Assembly (NCBI GenBank): GCA_018064905.1
Contig: JAGHUJ010000023.1
Coordinates: forward strand, 1 to 64,000
Origin: Candidatus Treponema equifaecale
Lineage (GTDB): Bacteria > Spirochaetota > Spirochaetia > Treponematales > Treponemataceae
Direction: 5' to 3'
DNA length: 64,000 nt
Shown: positions 53,596-63,939 of the stretch, in pieces
How positions within the stretch are numbered: position 1 is the first letter of the stretch
Layout: every line of letters begins with the position of its first letter
The notes under the pieces: generated by a model
Told to the model about the DNA's origin: nothing
What the model saw: the letters and a program-made list of their open reading frames with translations, nothing else
The model's database searches: none
Made by a program: the position numbers and the translations under genes

Positions 53596-54723
53596 AAGCT
53601 CCATTGCAGCAATCTTGTCATCAGGATCAATTTCCAGAACAGTCTGGAAGTAGCTTGCCGCAACTGCAGGATTTCCTTCCTTAAGCGCAACGTATCCCAA
53701 ATTTGAAATAATCTTTGTGTTTTCGCTGTCCTTAGCGAGAGCCTTTTCAAGAATCTTCTTTGCACCGGCCAGGTCTCCTGTTTCCAAAAGACAGATTGCC
53801 AGCTCGTTGTAAGTGTCGCTGGTATCTCCGCTGTCACAGGTAAGGGCTTTTTCAAATGCAGCCTTTGCATCTTCAAATCTGCCCAGTTTTCTTAAACCCC
53901 ATCCAAGCATGAACCATGCGTTCCAGACATGAGGATTCTTCTGAATGAAAAGTCTGATTTCTTCAAGTCCTTTTTCTTCTTCACCATTGCTGATGAAGTC
54001 ATAGGCAGCCTTAAAGTGGTCGTCTTCCATGTTGCGGTTTGAAATATCGTTTATGAGTTCCTGAGCACGGTTCTTCTTGTAAAGTCCGTTTTCTCCCAGT
54101 TCTTCATCGCTGATATCGCAGGTAAGGGCAAGGTATGTTTCAAAATTGTCCTTTGCTTCACCATACTTGCGCTTTTTAAGATTGAAGAAGCCTGCGTTAA
54201 AGAATGCGTCTGGCATTGGTGGTTCTGCTTCAAGTGCTTCGCGGTAATAGTTCTGGGCGTCCTCATCATATGCGTTGGCATCGTCAATAAGCCCTGAGCG
54301 TCTGTATGAATCTGCACGCTGATCAAAGAAAAGCGCCATGTTCAGAACTGTAATCATGTCTTCTGGATCAAAACCGCGCAATCCTCTGAAAATTTCTTCA
54401 GCCAATTCCCAGTCTTCGTTCTTTGCTTTGAGAATAGCCGCTTCCATCAGTTCCTTTTTAATGTCCGGGCGTGCTGATTTTAAGATTGAGCGATAGTAGA
54501 GAATGTGCTCATGCTTTGGATCATATGCCATTACTGTAAGGAGACCTGCAAGAATCTGTTCCTGAGTGAGTTCCTTCATGTCAAAAGTGCCAGGAGCATC
54601 AGAATCTTTTTTTTGTACTGGCAGAGGAATTGTTGTGTCCAAATGCATTGCCTGAGAGGAGAGTTTAAAATCCTCCGGCAAGTTTATGAAATAAATTGAG
54701 TCTAATGGTGATACTGGATTCAT
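53578..54723 (-). CDS. tetratricopeptide-repeat protein
   Basis: Multiple TPR units (WNAWFMLGWGLRKLGRFEDAKAAFEKALTCD, ENTKIISNLGYVALKEGNPAVAASYFQTVLEIDPDD). Confidence 0.85.
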   Translation of the reverse strand: MNPVSPLDSIYFINLPEDFKLSSQAMHLDTTIPLPVQKKDSDAPGTFDMKELTQEQILAGLLTVMAYDPKHEHILYYRSILKSARPDIKKELMEAAILKAKNEDWELAEEIFRGLRGFDPEDMITVLNMALFFDQRADSYRRSGLIDDANAYDEDAQNYYREALEAEPPMPDAFFNAGFFNLKKRKYGEAKDNFETYLALTCDISDEELGENGLYKKNRAQELINDISNRNMEDDHFKAAYDFISNGEEEKGLEEIRLFIQKNPHVWNAWFMLGWGLRKLGRFEDAKAAFEKALTCDSGDTSDTYNELAICLLETGDLAGAKKILEKALAKDSENTKIISNLGYVALKEGNPAVAASYFQTVLEIDPDDKIAAMELLKLEV

Positions 54724-54729
54724 GTTTTC

Positions 54730-55692
54730 CTATTCCGTTTGTGCTGGGGAAGCAGGCTGAGCTGGAGCAGGGGATGCTGGTGACGGCTGCTGTGCATTTG
54801 CCTGTGGTTGAGCTTTTGCCGCTGCCTGAGCCTGCTGTACATGTGCTGCCTTTGCTGCGGCCAGCTGATCTGTAACTGAAAGCTGTGTTTTGCGTACTGC
54901 AGTAAGGTAGTTGTTTAAGTGCAGTTTGAATGGCAATGGAATTGATGTTTCGTCAAATTTAATGCTGACTGCACAGATGTCTTTTCTTCCCTGAATCAAA
55001 TCTGCAGAAACAATCATACCATTGATTGAAACTACTTCCTGCGGCTCGTCAAATTCAAGTCTGAGGACAGAAGGCTTGTTTGCAAGGAACTGTGACAGAC
55101 CGATAAGGAGAACTTTTGCACCAGAGAATGAAATGTCTCTGAGAACACAATGTCTTGGAACACCTTGAACGATTACAACACATTCTTCCTTTGTGAGTCC
55201 AAGCTTTCGTTTGCTGTCTTCATTGATTACAACCCTTTCTTCTCTGCGGCGAATCGCATTTGCATTTGCTTCAAGAAGTCTTCCTACGATTTCAATCAAA
55301 TCATCAGGCGGACGCTGAGTAAACTGAAGAGTAACTACAACAAGATCCTTGGAATTCATGTAAGGCTGCATTTTTGCAACCCTGGCTGAAACCAGGAATG
55401 TGATTATGTCCTTGTCCTGTTCTGAAAAACAGAAGCGCAGGTTTACAGTCTGATTCTGATTGTCTTTGTTGGCCAATGCAGCAAAAGCTCCGCCTTTAGT
55501 TCCGACGATAATTTTTGCAGCCATAAAAGATGTGGAATTAATGATACAAGGCCACTGACCACCGTTGCACTTAATATACACCTGTCTTGGATCCAAGCCC
55601 AATGCACGGATTATGTCCTTTGTGAAAGTTACTTCTGTGTCGCGATACTGGTCGTAATATTTTGTAAGCTGTTGACTTGTAGCAATACCCAT
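54730..55692 (-). CDS. PilZ-domain-like protein
   Basis: 'CVLRDISFSGAKVLLIGLSQFLANKPSVLRLEF' PilZ-like; Ala/Gln/Pro-rich tail. Confidence 0.7.
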   Translation of the reverse strand: MGIATSQQLTKYYDQYRDTEVTFTKDIIRALGLDPRQVYIKCNGGQWPCIINSTSFMAAKIIVGTKGGAFAALANKDNQNQTVNLRFCFSEQDKDIITFLVSARVAKMQPYMNSKDLVVVTLQFTQRPPDDLIEIVGRLLEANANAIRRREERVVINEDSKRKLGLTKEECVVIVQGVPRHCVLRDISFSGAKVLLIGLSQFLANKPSVLRLEFDEPQEVVSINGMIVSADLIQGRKDICAVSIKFDETSIPLPFKLHLNNYLTAVRKTQLSVTDQLAAAKAAHVQQAQAAAKAQPQANAQQPSPASPAPAQPASPAQTE

Positions 55693-55795
55693 AAAGATAA
55701 TTTTAACCCAATATAGTCTAATGGTCAAATGAAAACATGCCGATAATGTCCGGTTGTCTTCAATTTTTTAAAACAACCTTAAATAAAATTCCGGA

Positions 55796-56869
55796 TTATC
55801 GAAGATTGTCGTTGTTCTGTTTTTCGCGATTCTTTTCCATTACAAAGCTGATGAAGTGGTCTTCCAGTGTTTTGTGCGGGCCCGGAATATTCAGACGCTT
55901 TCTGGCGCGGGCATTGTCTCTTCGAAGTGTGTACTGCTGGTAGAAATCGCGGTAATCTTCGCTGACATCTGTCTTAACGTCTGCACCCAAGAATGATGAA
56001 ACTTCATCACGGCCAATTGCACCGATTCCCTGTTCCTTAAGAATGGATTTAAGCTTTGTTATCTGCTCGTATGAAATTCCGAACAAAAATTCTTCCATAG
56101 CCTGGTTTACATCAGGTGTTCCAAGCTGAGTCTTGATGAATTCGCTCCACTGGTCGTCCAGCTGAAATGAAATCATAATAAGCTCGCTGGTACCCATCAT
56201 AGTCCCAAAAGCCGGCGCAAGTCTTGAACGGGCCTTCCATACGGACTGCAATACAGGTGAAATATCTGAAATGTTCTGGTCGGCACGATGTTCCCAAAGC
56301 AAAAGTAAGGAAAGAGCCAGCTGGCGGCGGGAATCCATGGAAAGAGAAGTGTCACGAATCAAATTCAGGTAGACATCCTCTGCAAGAAGCAGAAACATCA
56401 TTGAAACTGTCTCATCGTGGAATGCTCTGTTGAATTTATCCTCAAAACCTGCATTTTTTGAAAGTTTTTCCAGTGAGGAGAATGTATGAAGCTTTGAAAC
56501 AAGAAATCCTTTGCCAAGAGTTGCTTTAGATGGCAGCTGAAGGGTTGTGTCACCTTCACGGGTTGAGTTTATGAGTGACTCAATCAGGGACTGAGGTGTT
56601 CGTGAACCAACTGTAAGATCTGCCCGTTCCAAAAGTGAAGGGAAGTTCGCAATAGCCAATGCCAGCTGCTTTAAGTCTTCGATTCTTTTGTTCAGCAGCT
56701 CCAGGTGCTCTACGTCTGTTTCTGCAAGTTTTGCACGAAGCTCAACTACCATTTCCCGCTGTTTTTCAGTGAAAACGACGATACCAGTGTCAATTTCTTC
56801 ACCGGTTGGTTTTTCTTCTTCAAAAAATTCACTGAGGTCTACTGATGTGAACTGATTTTCGGCTTCCAT
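55796..56869 (-). CDS. conserved hypothetical protein
   Basis: 357 aa ORF with RBS, no recognised domain. Confidence 0.6.
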   Translation of the reverse strand: MEAENQFTSVDLSEFFEEEKPTGEEIDTGIVVFTEKQREMVVELRAKLAETDVEHLELLNKRIEDLKQLALAIANFPSLLERADLTVGSRTPQSLIESLINSTREGDTTLQLPSKATLGKGFLVSKLHTFSSLEKLSKNAGFEDKFNRAFHDETVSMMFLLLAEDVYLNLIRDTSLSMDSRRQLALSLLLLWEHRADQNISDISPVLQSVWKARSRLAPAFGTMMGTSELIMISFQLDDQWSEFIKTQLGTPDVNQAMEEFLFGISYEQITKLKSILKEQGIGAIGRDEVSSFLGADVKTDVSEDYRDFYQQYTLRRDNARARKRLNIPGPHKTLEDHFISFVMEKNREKQNNDNLR

Positions 56870-56972
56870 TTTTTTCTTTCTTCTTTTCTTAAAATTTCTA
56901 AAATCTCTAATTGTTTAAAGTATACCACAGTTTTGACTAATTTCAACAATGCAAACAGCCGAATTTCTAAGT

Positions 56973-58277
56973 ATGAAAAAGTTTTTTGTTTTCTTTTTAG
57001 TATGTTTTTGTTGTTTTTCTTCAGTTTTTGCAGCTGAAGATATGTTGATATTGAGTCAGGACATTCGTATTGAAGCTGACAAGGGCAATGATTTTAAAAC
57101 TGCCGGTGGATATCATCTTTATATAAGGAAGAAACCGGGAATTGAATCTGTCATGCTTGTTGAAACGACAAAGGATCCTGAAGGAAAAGAAGACAATTAC
57201 GCTTACAGAGCCTTGGAATACAATCCTGTTAACGGAGACGAAATTCGTTATCTGAATGGAAAGGTTCTGGATTCAAAATATGCAAGATACAGCCTCATTG
57301 ATTCCACTGCAGAAGCTGATGAAATTTTCGGTCAGGCCTTTCATATTTATATTCCTTCAGAAATTGCATACGGTTATCCCTGGACCAGAAACGGTACTGT
57401 TCAGATTGACCGTGGAACCTTCATCAACATTCGCTCTTTCAGCAAAAAATATGGAGACTACACTGGAGAATATGCTGACAATGCCTTTATGTTCGATTTT
57501 GGCGCACCTGTAATAAGAAGAAAACCAAAACCAGCTCCTGTAGTGATTGAAAAACCTGTTCCTGCACCTGTAGTTCCACCTGCACCTCCTGCACCAGTTC
57601 CAGAACCAGAGCCAGATCCGATTGAGGAACCTGAAGTAATCATTCTTACGGACAACTACAATTCCATTGCCGCTGAGAAATTCAAGGAAATCGCAGATTT
57701 TGGAAATGGTGAAATGTATTTTTCAAAAGGACCAAAATTTCTTCCTGCAGATGTGATGAAGGCCCTGGATTCAATTTCACCAAAAAAGAAGGTTGATGTG
57801 GTGTTTGCCATTGATACAACCGGTTCAATGAAAGACGACATGCAGGAGCTTAAGGAAGTGTGGATTCCAGAGCTTATTGAAAAAGTGAAGGAATTTGAGA
57901 GCCTTAGACTGGGACTTTTGCTTTATCGTGATTACGGTGACACTTACAGATATATGGATCTTCCTGTCCGCCGCTATGATTTTACTGAGAATGTTGAATA
58001 TTTTAAGAAAAATCTGAATGAAGTGAAGATTCTTGGAAAGGAAGGCGGAGATATTCCTGAAGCAGTTTATGAGGCTCTGTATGCTTCAATGGATTTTTAT
58101 AAATGGCGATATGACGCTTACAGAAAAATTATTCTGATTGGTGATGCTGAACCTCATCCAAAGCCAAGAGGTCTTGGAAAATTCTCAAAGGATCTGGTTG
58201 AAACAATCGCAAAACAGAAAGGAATTGTCATCGACACAATTATCGTGCCTGATGACAAATCAGAAAGAGGCCGTTAG
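56973..58277 (+). CDS. von Willebrand factor A-domain exported protein
   Basis: Signal peptide; Pro-rich linker; MIDAS-like VDVVFAIDTTGSMKDDM. Confidence 0.85.
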   Translation: MKKFFVFFLVCFCCFSSVFAAEDMLILSQDIRIEADKGNDFKTAGGYHLYIRKKPGIESVMLVETTKDPEGKEDNYAYRALEYNPVNGDEIRYLNGKVLDSKYARYSLIDSTAEADEIFGQAFHIYIPSEIAYGYPWTRNGTVQIDRGTFINIRSFSKKYGDYTGEYADNAFMFDFGAPVIRRKPKPAPVVIEKPVPAPVVPPAPPAPVPEPEPDPIEEPEVIILTDNYNSIAAEKFKEIADFGNGEMYFSKGPKFLPADVMKALDSISPKKKVDVVFAIDTTGSMKDDMQELKEVWIPELIEKVKEFESLRLGLLLYRDYGDTYRYMDLPVRRYDFTENVEYFKKNLNEVKILGKEGGDIPEAVYEALYASMDFYKWRYDAYRKIILIGDAEPHPKPRGLGKFSKDLVETIAKQKGIVIDTIIVPDDKSERGR

Positions 58278-58660
58278 TTTTTTGCTGGAATTTTAGCAAG
58301 TTCCAGCTTTGCCAGTTTTTCATAGGCACCTGGAATTTCACCTGGTGCTGTGTGGGCATAAAGTGAAACAACTTCGTTCAGGATTACGGAAGCCTTTTCG
58401 TAGTCCTTTTCTTTTATGTAGATGTGTCCGATTTCGTAGCTTGCTTCTGCATAAATTGGAAGTGCATCGGCATAGCGTTCTGTAACGGCATTGTAGTAGC
58501 AGAGGGCAGCCTTGTAATTGCCGGATTCAAAGGCGTCCTGTCCTTTCTGAATGAGTTCCTGTGCTGTAAGTTCCATTGGAATTTCCTTTGGAACGGATGA
58601 ACAGGATGCAAATACAAAAAATATTGAGATAAGTGCCAGGTTAAGAATTAATTTTTTCAT
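58274..58660 (-). CDS. TPR-containing lipoprotein
   Basis: Lipobox FASC; AQELIQKGQDAFESGNYKAALCYYNAV TPR. Confidence 0.75.
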   Translation of the reverse strand: MKKLILNLALISIFFVFASCSSVPKEIPMELTAQELIQKGQDAFESGNYKAALCYYNAVTERYADALPIYAEASYEIGHIYIKEKDYEKASVILNEVVSLYAHTAPGEIPGAYEKLAKLELAKIPAKN

Positions 58661-58738
58661 AAATTTATTTTACCATTTCTTTTAGACTTGTGATACAATT
58701 TTTAGCAGAAAAAAACGATTTCATCAGGAGGTTCACCT

Positions 58739-59560
58739 ATGGCTGTAATAACAATTTCTCGACAATATTTTTCTGGCGGTGATGAGATTGCGCAGATGGT
58801 TGCTGAAAAACTGGGCTATAAGCTTTATGACCGTAATGCCGTTTACAAAAAAATAATTGAGCTGGGCTGTCCTGAAGAAAAAATCAAGAATTATGATGAG
58901 GTTCGTCCTGGAATTTTTTCTGCACTTTCAAAGTACAATGATGAATATCTTTACTATCTTAAGACTGCGATTCTTACAATTGCCGAGGAAGGAAACTGTG
59001 TAATTGAAGGCCGTGGTGCCTGCTTTATTCTGGAAGGAATTGAAAATCATGTTTCTGTCCGGGTTTTTGAGGATGCTGAGGACAGAATCAGAAAGCTGGC
59101 AGAAAAAGACGGAATTTCGCTTCAGACTGCTGCAAGAAAAATAATCAGGTCAGACAAAAAACAGTACAACTTCATAAAATATTATTTTGATGCTGATATC
59201 CGTCAGGCAAGGGAGCAGAATCTTTTGCTGAACACCAGTATTTCAGACGTGACTTCCTGTGCACAGGCCATCATCGGTTTTACAAAAGCTGTGGCAACTT
59301 CAGAACGGGAACACAAAGGTGATGAAGTCCTGGGTGAATTGCTGCTTGGTCAGAAAATCATCAATATGCTTCGATTCGTGTATTTCATCGACATTGACTC
59401 AATGAAGGCCGAAGTTGAAGACAAGAAGATCACGTTGCAGGGAATCGCCAGCACAAAGGGAATCGTGGACAATGCCATCAAAATCCTGAACTGTGAATTC
59501 TCAGACTATGATGTTGTCTCAAAAATTCGCATAGTTCAAGGCGGAATGGGAGAACGGTAG
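58739..59560 (+). CDS. cytidylate kinase-like protein with C-terminal BON-like segment
   Basis: MAVITISRQYFSGGDEIAQMVAEKLGYKLYDRNAV; GNCVIEGRGACFIL; C-terminal MKAEVEDKKITLQGIASTKGIVDNAIKI. Confidence 0.75.
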   Translation: MAVITISRQYFSGGDEIAQMVAEKLGYKLYDRNAVYKKIIELGCPEEKIKNYDEVRPGIFSALSKYNDEYLYYLKTAILTIAEEGNCVIEGRGACFILEGIENHVSVRVFEDAEDRIRKLAEKDGISLQTAARKIIRSDKKQYNFIKYYFDADIRQAREQNLLLNTSISDVTSCAQAIIGFTKAVATSEREHKGDEVLGELLLGQKIINMLRFVYFIDIDSMKAEVEDKKITLQGIASTKGIVDNAIKILNCEFSDYDVVSKIRIVQGGMGER

Positions 59561-59665
59561 AAGACTGGAGAGTTGAGGACTGTTTTTGCTTCATAATAGA
59601 ATATTCTTTTTTCTTTTTTAAATTTCCATGATAGAATATCAAAACATCTTTTAGGAGTGATATAA

Positions 59666-60121
59666 ATGAAAAAAATTATTTTATTAGTTCTGACAGTTTT
59701 TATGACTGCTGCCCTTTATGCACAGAATGCAAAATCAACAGGTCTTACAGACAAAGATGTGCAGAATTTTGCAAAACATTTCAATTCTATTTCCGCTGAT
59801 ATGGAAAAGGCTTTTGGAGATGGTGCTGAAAACCAGGGTTACATTTCAAAAAAAGCCGATTATTTGAAAGCTGAAAAAATTCTTGCAAAATATGGCTTTA
59901 CCGGTACAGACGCAGTAGAAAAATATGCAATGCTTGGCCGATGTGTTGGTGTTCTCACTGTAGAAAAAAGTGGTGCCATGGAAATGTACAAGGCTATGGG
60001 AATGGCAGGAATGGATCCTATGGCCGCACAGAGACCTTATATCAATCAGAAAGACTATGAGGTTGTTGAAAGAAACTGGGCCGCTGTTGCAAAAGCAATT
60101 GCTTACGAAGGTGCTCAGTAA
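59666..60121 (+). CDS. secreted hypothetical protein
   Basis: Signal peptide MKKIILLVLTVFMTAALYA. Confidence 0.6.
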   Translation: MKKIILLVLTVFMTAALYAQNAKSTGLTDKDVQNFAKHFNSISADMEKAFGDGAENQGYISKKADYLKAEKILAKYGFTGTDAVEKYAMLGRCVGVLTVEKSGAMEMYKAMGMAGMDPMAAQRPYINQKDYEVVERNWAAVAKAIAYEGAQ

Positions 60122-60196
60122 GATGCAGAACAGGAAACTGCATTGTTTGATTTTCTCTGAAAGATTTCAAACACGCAGTCTCCACGGATATTCTGT

Positions 60197-60279
60197 CCTG
60201 TCCTAACAAGAATTGCCAGATGGCAATCCTTGCATTTCAGTTAAAAATTTCTGCGGCATCCGTGCCGCAATTTTATTTG
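60197..60279. repeat. 83-bp direct repeat, copy 1
   Basis: CCTGTCCTAACAAGAATTGCCAGATGGCAATCC...TGCGGCATCCGTGCCGCAATTTTATTTG. Confidence 0.95.
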
Positions 60280-60333
60280 TCAAGAAATGTTTTGCATTTC
60301 TTGTGGAGCGTTAGCGACAGAATTCACGGACAT

Positions 60334-60416
60334 CCTGTCCTAACAAGAATTGCCAAATGGCAATCCTTGCATTTCAGTTAAAAATTTCTGCGGCATCCGT
60401 GCCGCAATTTTATTTG
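60334..60416. repeat. 83-bp direct repeat, copy 2 (one mismatch), overlapping the glyA stop codon
   Basis: Same as copy 1 with AGATGG->AAATGG; contains glyA stop (complement of 60410-60412). Confidence 0.95.
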
Positions 60417-61909
60417 CAAAATTCTTTCTTCAAGAAATCCAAATCCAATTCTGGGTAGAGAACGAACTTGCTCAAAAGTGCCTGAACTCTCTTTGAAGCA
60501 GCTTCTTTTACTGCTGGGTCGAGCTCAATCTTGAGCTTAGCTGGTTTTCCGTCTTTTGTAACGCCTGGTTTTGTTCCCTTGAGAACCTGGTCGATGATTG
60601 AAGCAACTTCTTTCATTTCTTCTTCTTTCATTCCCAAAGTTGTGAGGGCTGGAGTACCAAGGCGGAGACCTGAAGTATACCATGCACCGTTCTTGTCATA
60701 AGGAAGTGCGTTTGCGTTAACTGTAACACCAGCCTGGAACATTGCAGCTTCAGCCTGTTTACCTGTAAGGCCGTAAGATGTTACGTCAGCAAGCATAAGG
60801 TGGTTGTCTGTACCGTCTGTCTGGAGACGAACGCCAAGAGCCTGAAGTTCTTTAGCCAGAGCCTTAGAGTTTGCAACAACCTGTGCTGCGTAATCCTGAT
60901 ATTCCTTTGTGTTTGCTTCTTTGAAAGCCAAAGCTTTTGCAGCCATTACGTGTGGAAGTGGACCACCCAAAACCATTGGACAACCCTTGTTTACGTAGTC
61001 AGCAAATTCTTTCTTACAGAGAATCATGGCACCGCGTGGACCACGGAGTGTTTTGTGTGTTGTTGTTGTAACGATGTCTGCCCATTTTACTGGATCTTCA
61101 TCGCCTGTGAACACTTTACCAGCAACGAGACCTGCGAAGTGTGACATATCTACCATGAGAACTGCTCCAACTTTGTCTGCGATTTCGCGGAAACGTTTAA
61201 AGTTGATTGCTCTTGGATAAGCTGAATAACCAGTCAAAAGGATGAGAGGTTTAACTTCCATTGCCTGCTTTTCGATTGCATCGTAGTCCAGGAGACCTGT
61301 TTTTTCATCAACGCCGTATGGATGAGATTCAAACATGCGGGCAGAAACGTTCATTTTGTAACCGTGTGTAAGGTGGCCACCGCAAGAGTAGTCCAGACCC
61401 ATCAATTTCTGGTTTCCGAAGCGTTTGCGGAGTTCTGTGAACTGTTCTTCTGTAAGATCGTTGAGTGATTTTACACCAAGTTCTTCCAAAGTTGGTGTTT
61501 CAACCTTTGCAGAAAGAATTGCCCAGTATGCAACCAGATTTGTGTCAGCGCCTGAGTGTGGCTGAACGTATGCATAGTCTGCACCAAAAAGGGCTTCTGC
61601 TTCGCGGGCTGCTGTCATTTCTACAGAGTCAACGTTTACACAGCCACCATAGTAGCGGTGTTCTGGATAGCCTTCAGCATATTTGTCTGTAAGAAGGTTT
61701 CCCATTGCTGCCTGAACTGCCAGTGAACAGTAGTTTTCAGAAGCGATGAGCTTAAGGTGTGAGCGCTGGTTTTCGATTTCGTTTACAACGTCAGCAGCGA
61801 TTGAAGGATTTACAGTTGCAACCTGCTGAAGATTAGCAACGTAAGCACACATTGCAGCAGTTGGTTTGTTGCCGCAAGAAGAAAGATAATTCTCTAATGG
61901 TGTAGCCAT
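60410..61909 (-). CDS. glyA: serine hydroxymethyltransferase (long form)
   Basis: SENYCSLAVQAAMGNLLTDKYAEGYPEHRYYGGC; VTTTTHKTLRGPRGAMILCK. Confidence 0.95.
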   Translation of the reverse strand: MATPLENYLSSCGNKPTAAMCAYVANLQQVATVNPSIAADVVNEIENQRSHLKLIASENYCSLAVQAAMGNLLTDKYAEGYPEHRYYGGCVNVDSVEMTAAREAEALFGADYAYVQPHSGADTNLVAYWAILSAKVETPTLEELGVKSLNDLTEEQFTELRKRFGNQKLMGLDYSCGGHLTHGYKMNVSARMFESHPYGVDEKTGLLDYDAIEKQAMEVKPLILLTGYSAYPRAINFKRFREIADKVGAVLMVDMSHFAGLVAGKVFTGDEDPVKWADIVTTTTHKTLRGPRGAMILCKKEFADYVNKGCPMVLGGPLPHVMAAKALAFKEANTKEYQDYAAQVVANSKALAKELQALGVRLQTDGTDNHLMLADVTSYGLTGKQAEAAMFQAGVTVNANALPYDKNGAWYTSGLRLGTPALTTLGMKEEEMKEVASIIDQVLKGTKPGVTKDGKPAKLKIELDPAVKEAASKRVQALLSKFVLYPELDLDFLKKEFCK

Positions 61910-61980
61910 GATTTTTCTCCAAAAATTCAAAAAATAATCGCTACAAGTTTAATGAAAAATCAGGCTCTTTTCAATTAAAT

Positions 61981-63873
61981 TTAAATTTCTTCCAGATCTT
62001 CAAGCTCTTCTGCTGAATCAGCTTCTTCAATCTCTTCCATATCATCAACATCTTCAATTTCTTCAACTTCATCCAAATTTTTTGGTTTAGCTGCGATTTT
62101 TGGATTAGCGACAGAAGTATCTGAACTGTGATGGATTGCAAATTCTTCAAGGCCTTCCTTGTTTACCAGATTCATCAGAATATGTTTCTTTACGGCGTTC
62201 ATTTCAATCACCATCTTTCGGCTGAGTTCAAGCACTTCTGAGAATTCCAATGTTGCTTCTTTTTCTCGGCCTGCATCCACCAGTTTGATCAAAGTGAGGG
62301 CCTTCATTCGAAGCTCTTCGTTAAGTTCTTTAAGCTGAATCATATTCGGCATACGGCCATACTTTTGAGTTCCGTCACCGTAAAGCCATTTGTCAAAGTC
62401 CGAAGTGCCCTGCTCAACATAATTTGTGATCGTTTTGGAATTGCCGTGGAGATATTCAAGGAGAAGGACGGTCCAGTCAAGGTGAGCATACATTGCTTCA
62501 ATAACAATCCAAAGCTCGCTTTTGTCCGCTGTCCATACTTGTTCAGAAACATTTGTAAGCTTGAAGAAGTCAATGTCGCGGCGGATTTCCTCAAGGTTCT
62601 TACCGTTTGCAACAGCATTTACATAAATTGGATCCTGACTGCGGCTCATGGCCAGAGCTTCTGTTGTGTTCTGTTTTACGATGTCCGAAATTTCACTGAC
62701 ACATTCTTCGATTCCTTCAAGGCTCTGGTTGTTTTTGTCAATGCTGTCTGAAATGCTTTCAACCTGACGGGAAACAACTTTTTCACCTTCAGAAACAGAA
62801 GAGAAGTGGGCGTTGATTTCTTTGTTTCGCTGAACTACAACTCCATAGTCGTCAATTACCTGTTCAAAAGATGTGATGAAGTCCGTAACCTGAGCAGAAA
62901 TTTCTCCAAAGGCAATTCCGGCTTTTTTACTTGATTCAGAGGCATTGCTGATGAAATTTGTCATCTGTTTAAGTGAAGAAGTGATTTCCTTTACATGGCC
63001 TGCAGTCTGTTCACTAAGCTTTCTGATTTCGTCCGCAACTACAGCAAATCCCCGGCCTGCATCTCCTGCGTGTGCTGCTTCAATTGATGCGTTCATGGCA
63101 AGAAGGTTTGTTTCACTGGCAACAGAGGCAATCAGGGAAATTGTCTGGTTCAGAAGAACGATGCCCTTGCTGATTTTTTCTACGTCTGCAACAGTTGTCT
63201 TTACAAGGGCCGCACCGTTTTCAGTTACGCTCTGAAGCTGTGACGAGGACTGTTTCTTGCTGTTCAATTCAACGATTTTTTCATTCAGAGCCTGACCGAC
63301 TTTTTCAATGATTATTCCGGTTTGCTGAATTTCTTCTGCCTGCTGCTGAACCCGCTGACGATATTCCGTAATGTTTTTTCCGATTTCCTGATTTTCTGAG
63401 ATTGCTGAATTTTCAAGGCGTTCAAGATTCTTTACTTTTTCGTGGATGTAGTCGGCACCAAGCGAGATTCGTGATGAATTTGTAACTGCATCCTGAACCT
63501 TTGCCAGAAATTCGTTGGAATTGTCCTGAGTGTGGATTACGTTAAGTTTGAGCTGATGAAGAAGCTTGTCCAGACGGCCACCGATAAATTCCTGCAGCTT
63601 TTCACTGAGCTTCTGAAGTTCCCTCGCTGGTGTGTGAACCTTGTTTCTGCGTGAAAAGTCACCCTGATAAACTGAATCTATATAATTTGAAAGATGACGA
63701 ATCTGAAGGTGAACGAAAATATAATAGGAGAAAAATATCACCAATGCTATGATTGCCGTTCCAATGGCAAAGGCAGAATCAGTTTGTGTGAATTTTTTTA
63801 GAAGAATTTCAGCTGCAACGCAGGCAATGATTGCTACAAGCATTAAAAATGGAAACTTAGTCTTATTATTCAT
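61981..63873 (-). CDS. methyl-accepting chemotaxis protein
   Basis: Two N-terminal TM segments; signalling hairpin [38 protein letters not shown]; acidic C-terminus with CZB-like region. Confidence 0.93.
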   Translation of the reverse strand: MNNKTKFPFLMLVAIIACVAAEILLKKFTQTDSAFAIGTAIIALVIFFSYYIFVHLQIRHLSNYIDSVYQGDFSRRNKVHTPARELQKLSEKLQEFIGGRLDKLLHQLKLNVIHTQDNSNEFLAKVQDAVTNSSRISLGADYIHEKVKNLERLENSAISENQEIGKNITEYRQRVQQQAEEIQQTGIIIEKVGQALNEKIVELNSKKQSSSQLQSVTENGAALVKTTVADVEKISKGIVLLNQTISLIASVASETNLLAMNASIEAAHAGDAGRGFAVVADEIRKLSEQTAGHVKEITSSLKQMTNFISNASESSKKAGIAFGEISAQVTDFITSFEQVIDDYGVVVQRNKEINAHFSSVSEGEKVVSRQVESISDSIDKNNQSLEGIEECVSEISDIVKQNTTEALAMSRSQDPIYVNAVANGKNLEEIRRDIDFFKLTNVSEQVWTADKSELWIVIEAMYAHLDWTVLLLEYLHGNSKTITNYVEQGTSDFDKWLYGDGTQKYGRMPNMIQLKELNEELRMKALTLIKLVDAGREKEATLEFSEVLELSRKMVIEMNAVKKHILMNLVNKEGLEEFAIHHSSDTSVANPKIAAKPKNLDEVEEIEDVDDMEEIEEADSAEELEDLEEI

Positions 63874-63939
63874 ATCCTTTTTATTCTATAATCAAAACAT
63901 TAGATTTTCAATTTTTTTCTAATACGGTAGAATAAAAGA

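Noticed and set aside
57520-57650. Pro/Glu-rich repetitive segment as a mobile repeat insert
   Set aside because: A simple low-complexity periplasmic linker (PAPVVIEKPVPAPVVPPAPPAP), common in TM-anchored vWA proteins; no palindromes.
60410-61909. GlyA as a fusion because it is longer than typical SHMT
   Set aside because: From memory, long-form SHMT of about 500 aa occurs in treponemes and chlamydiae; not evidently novel.
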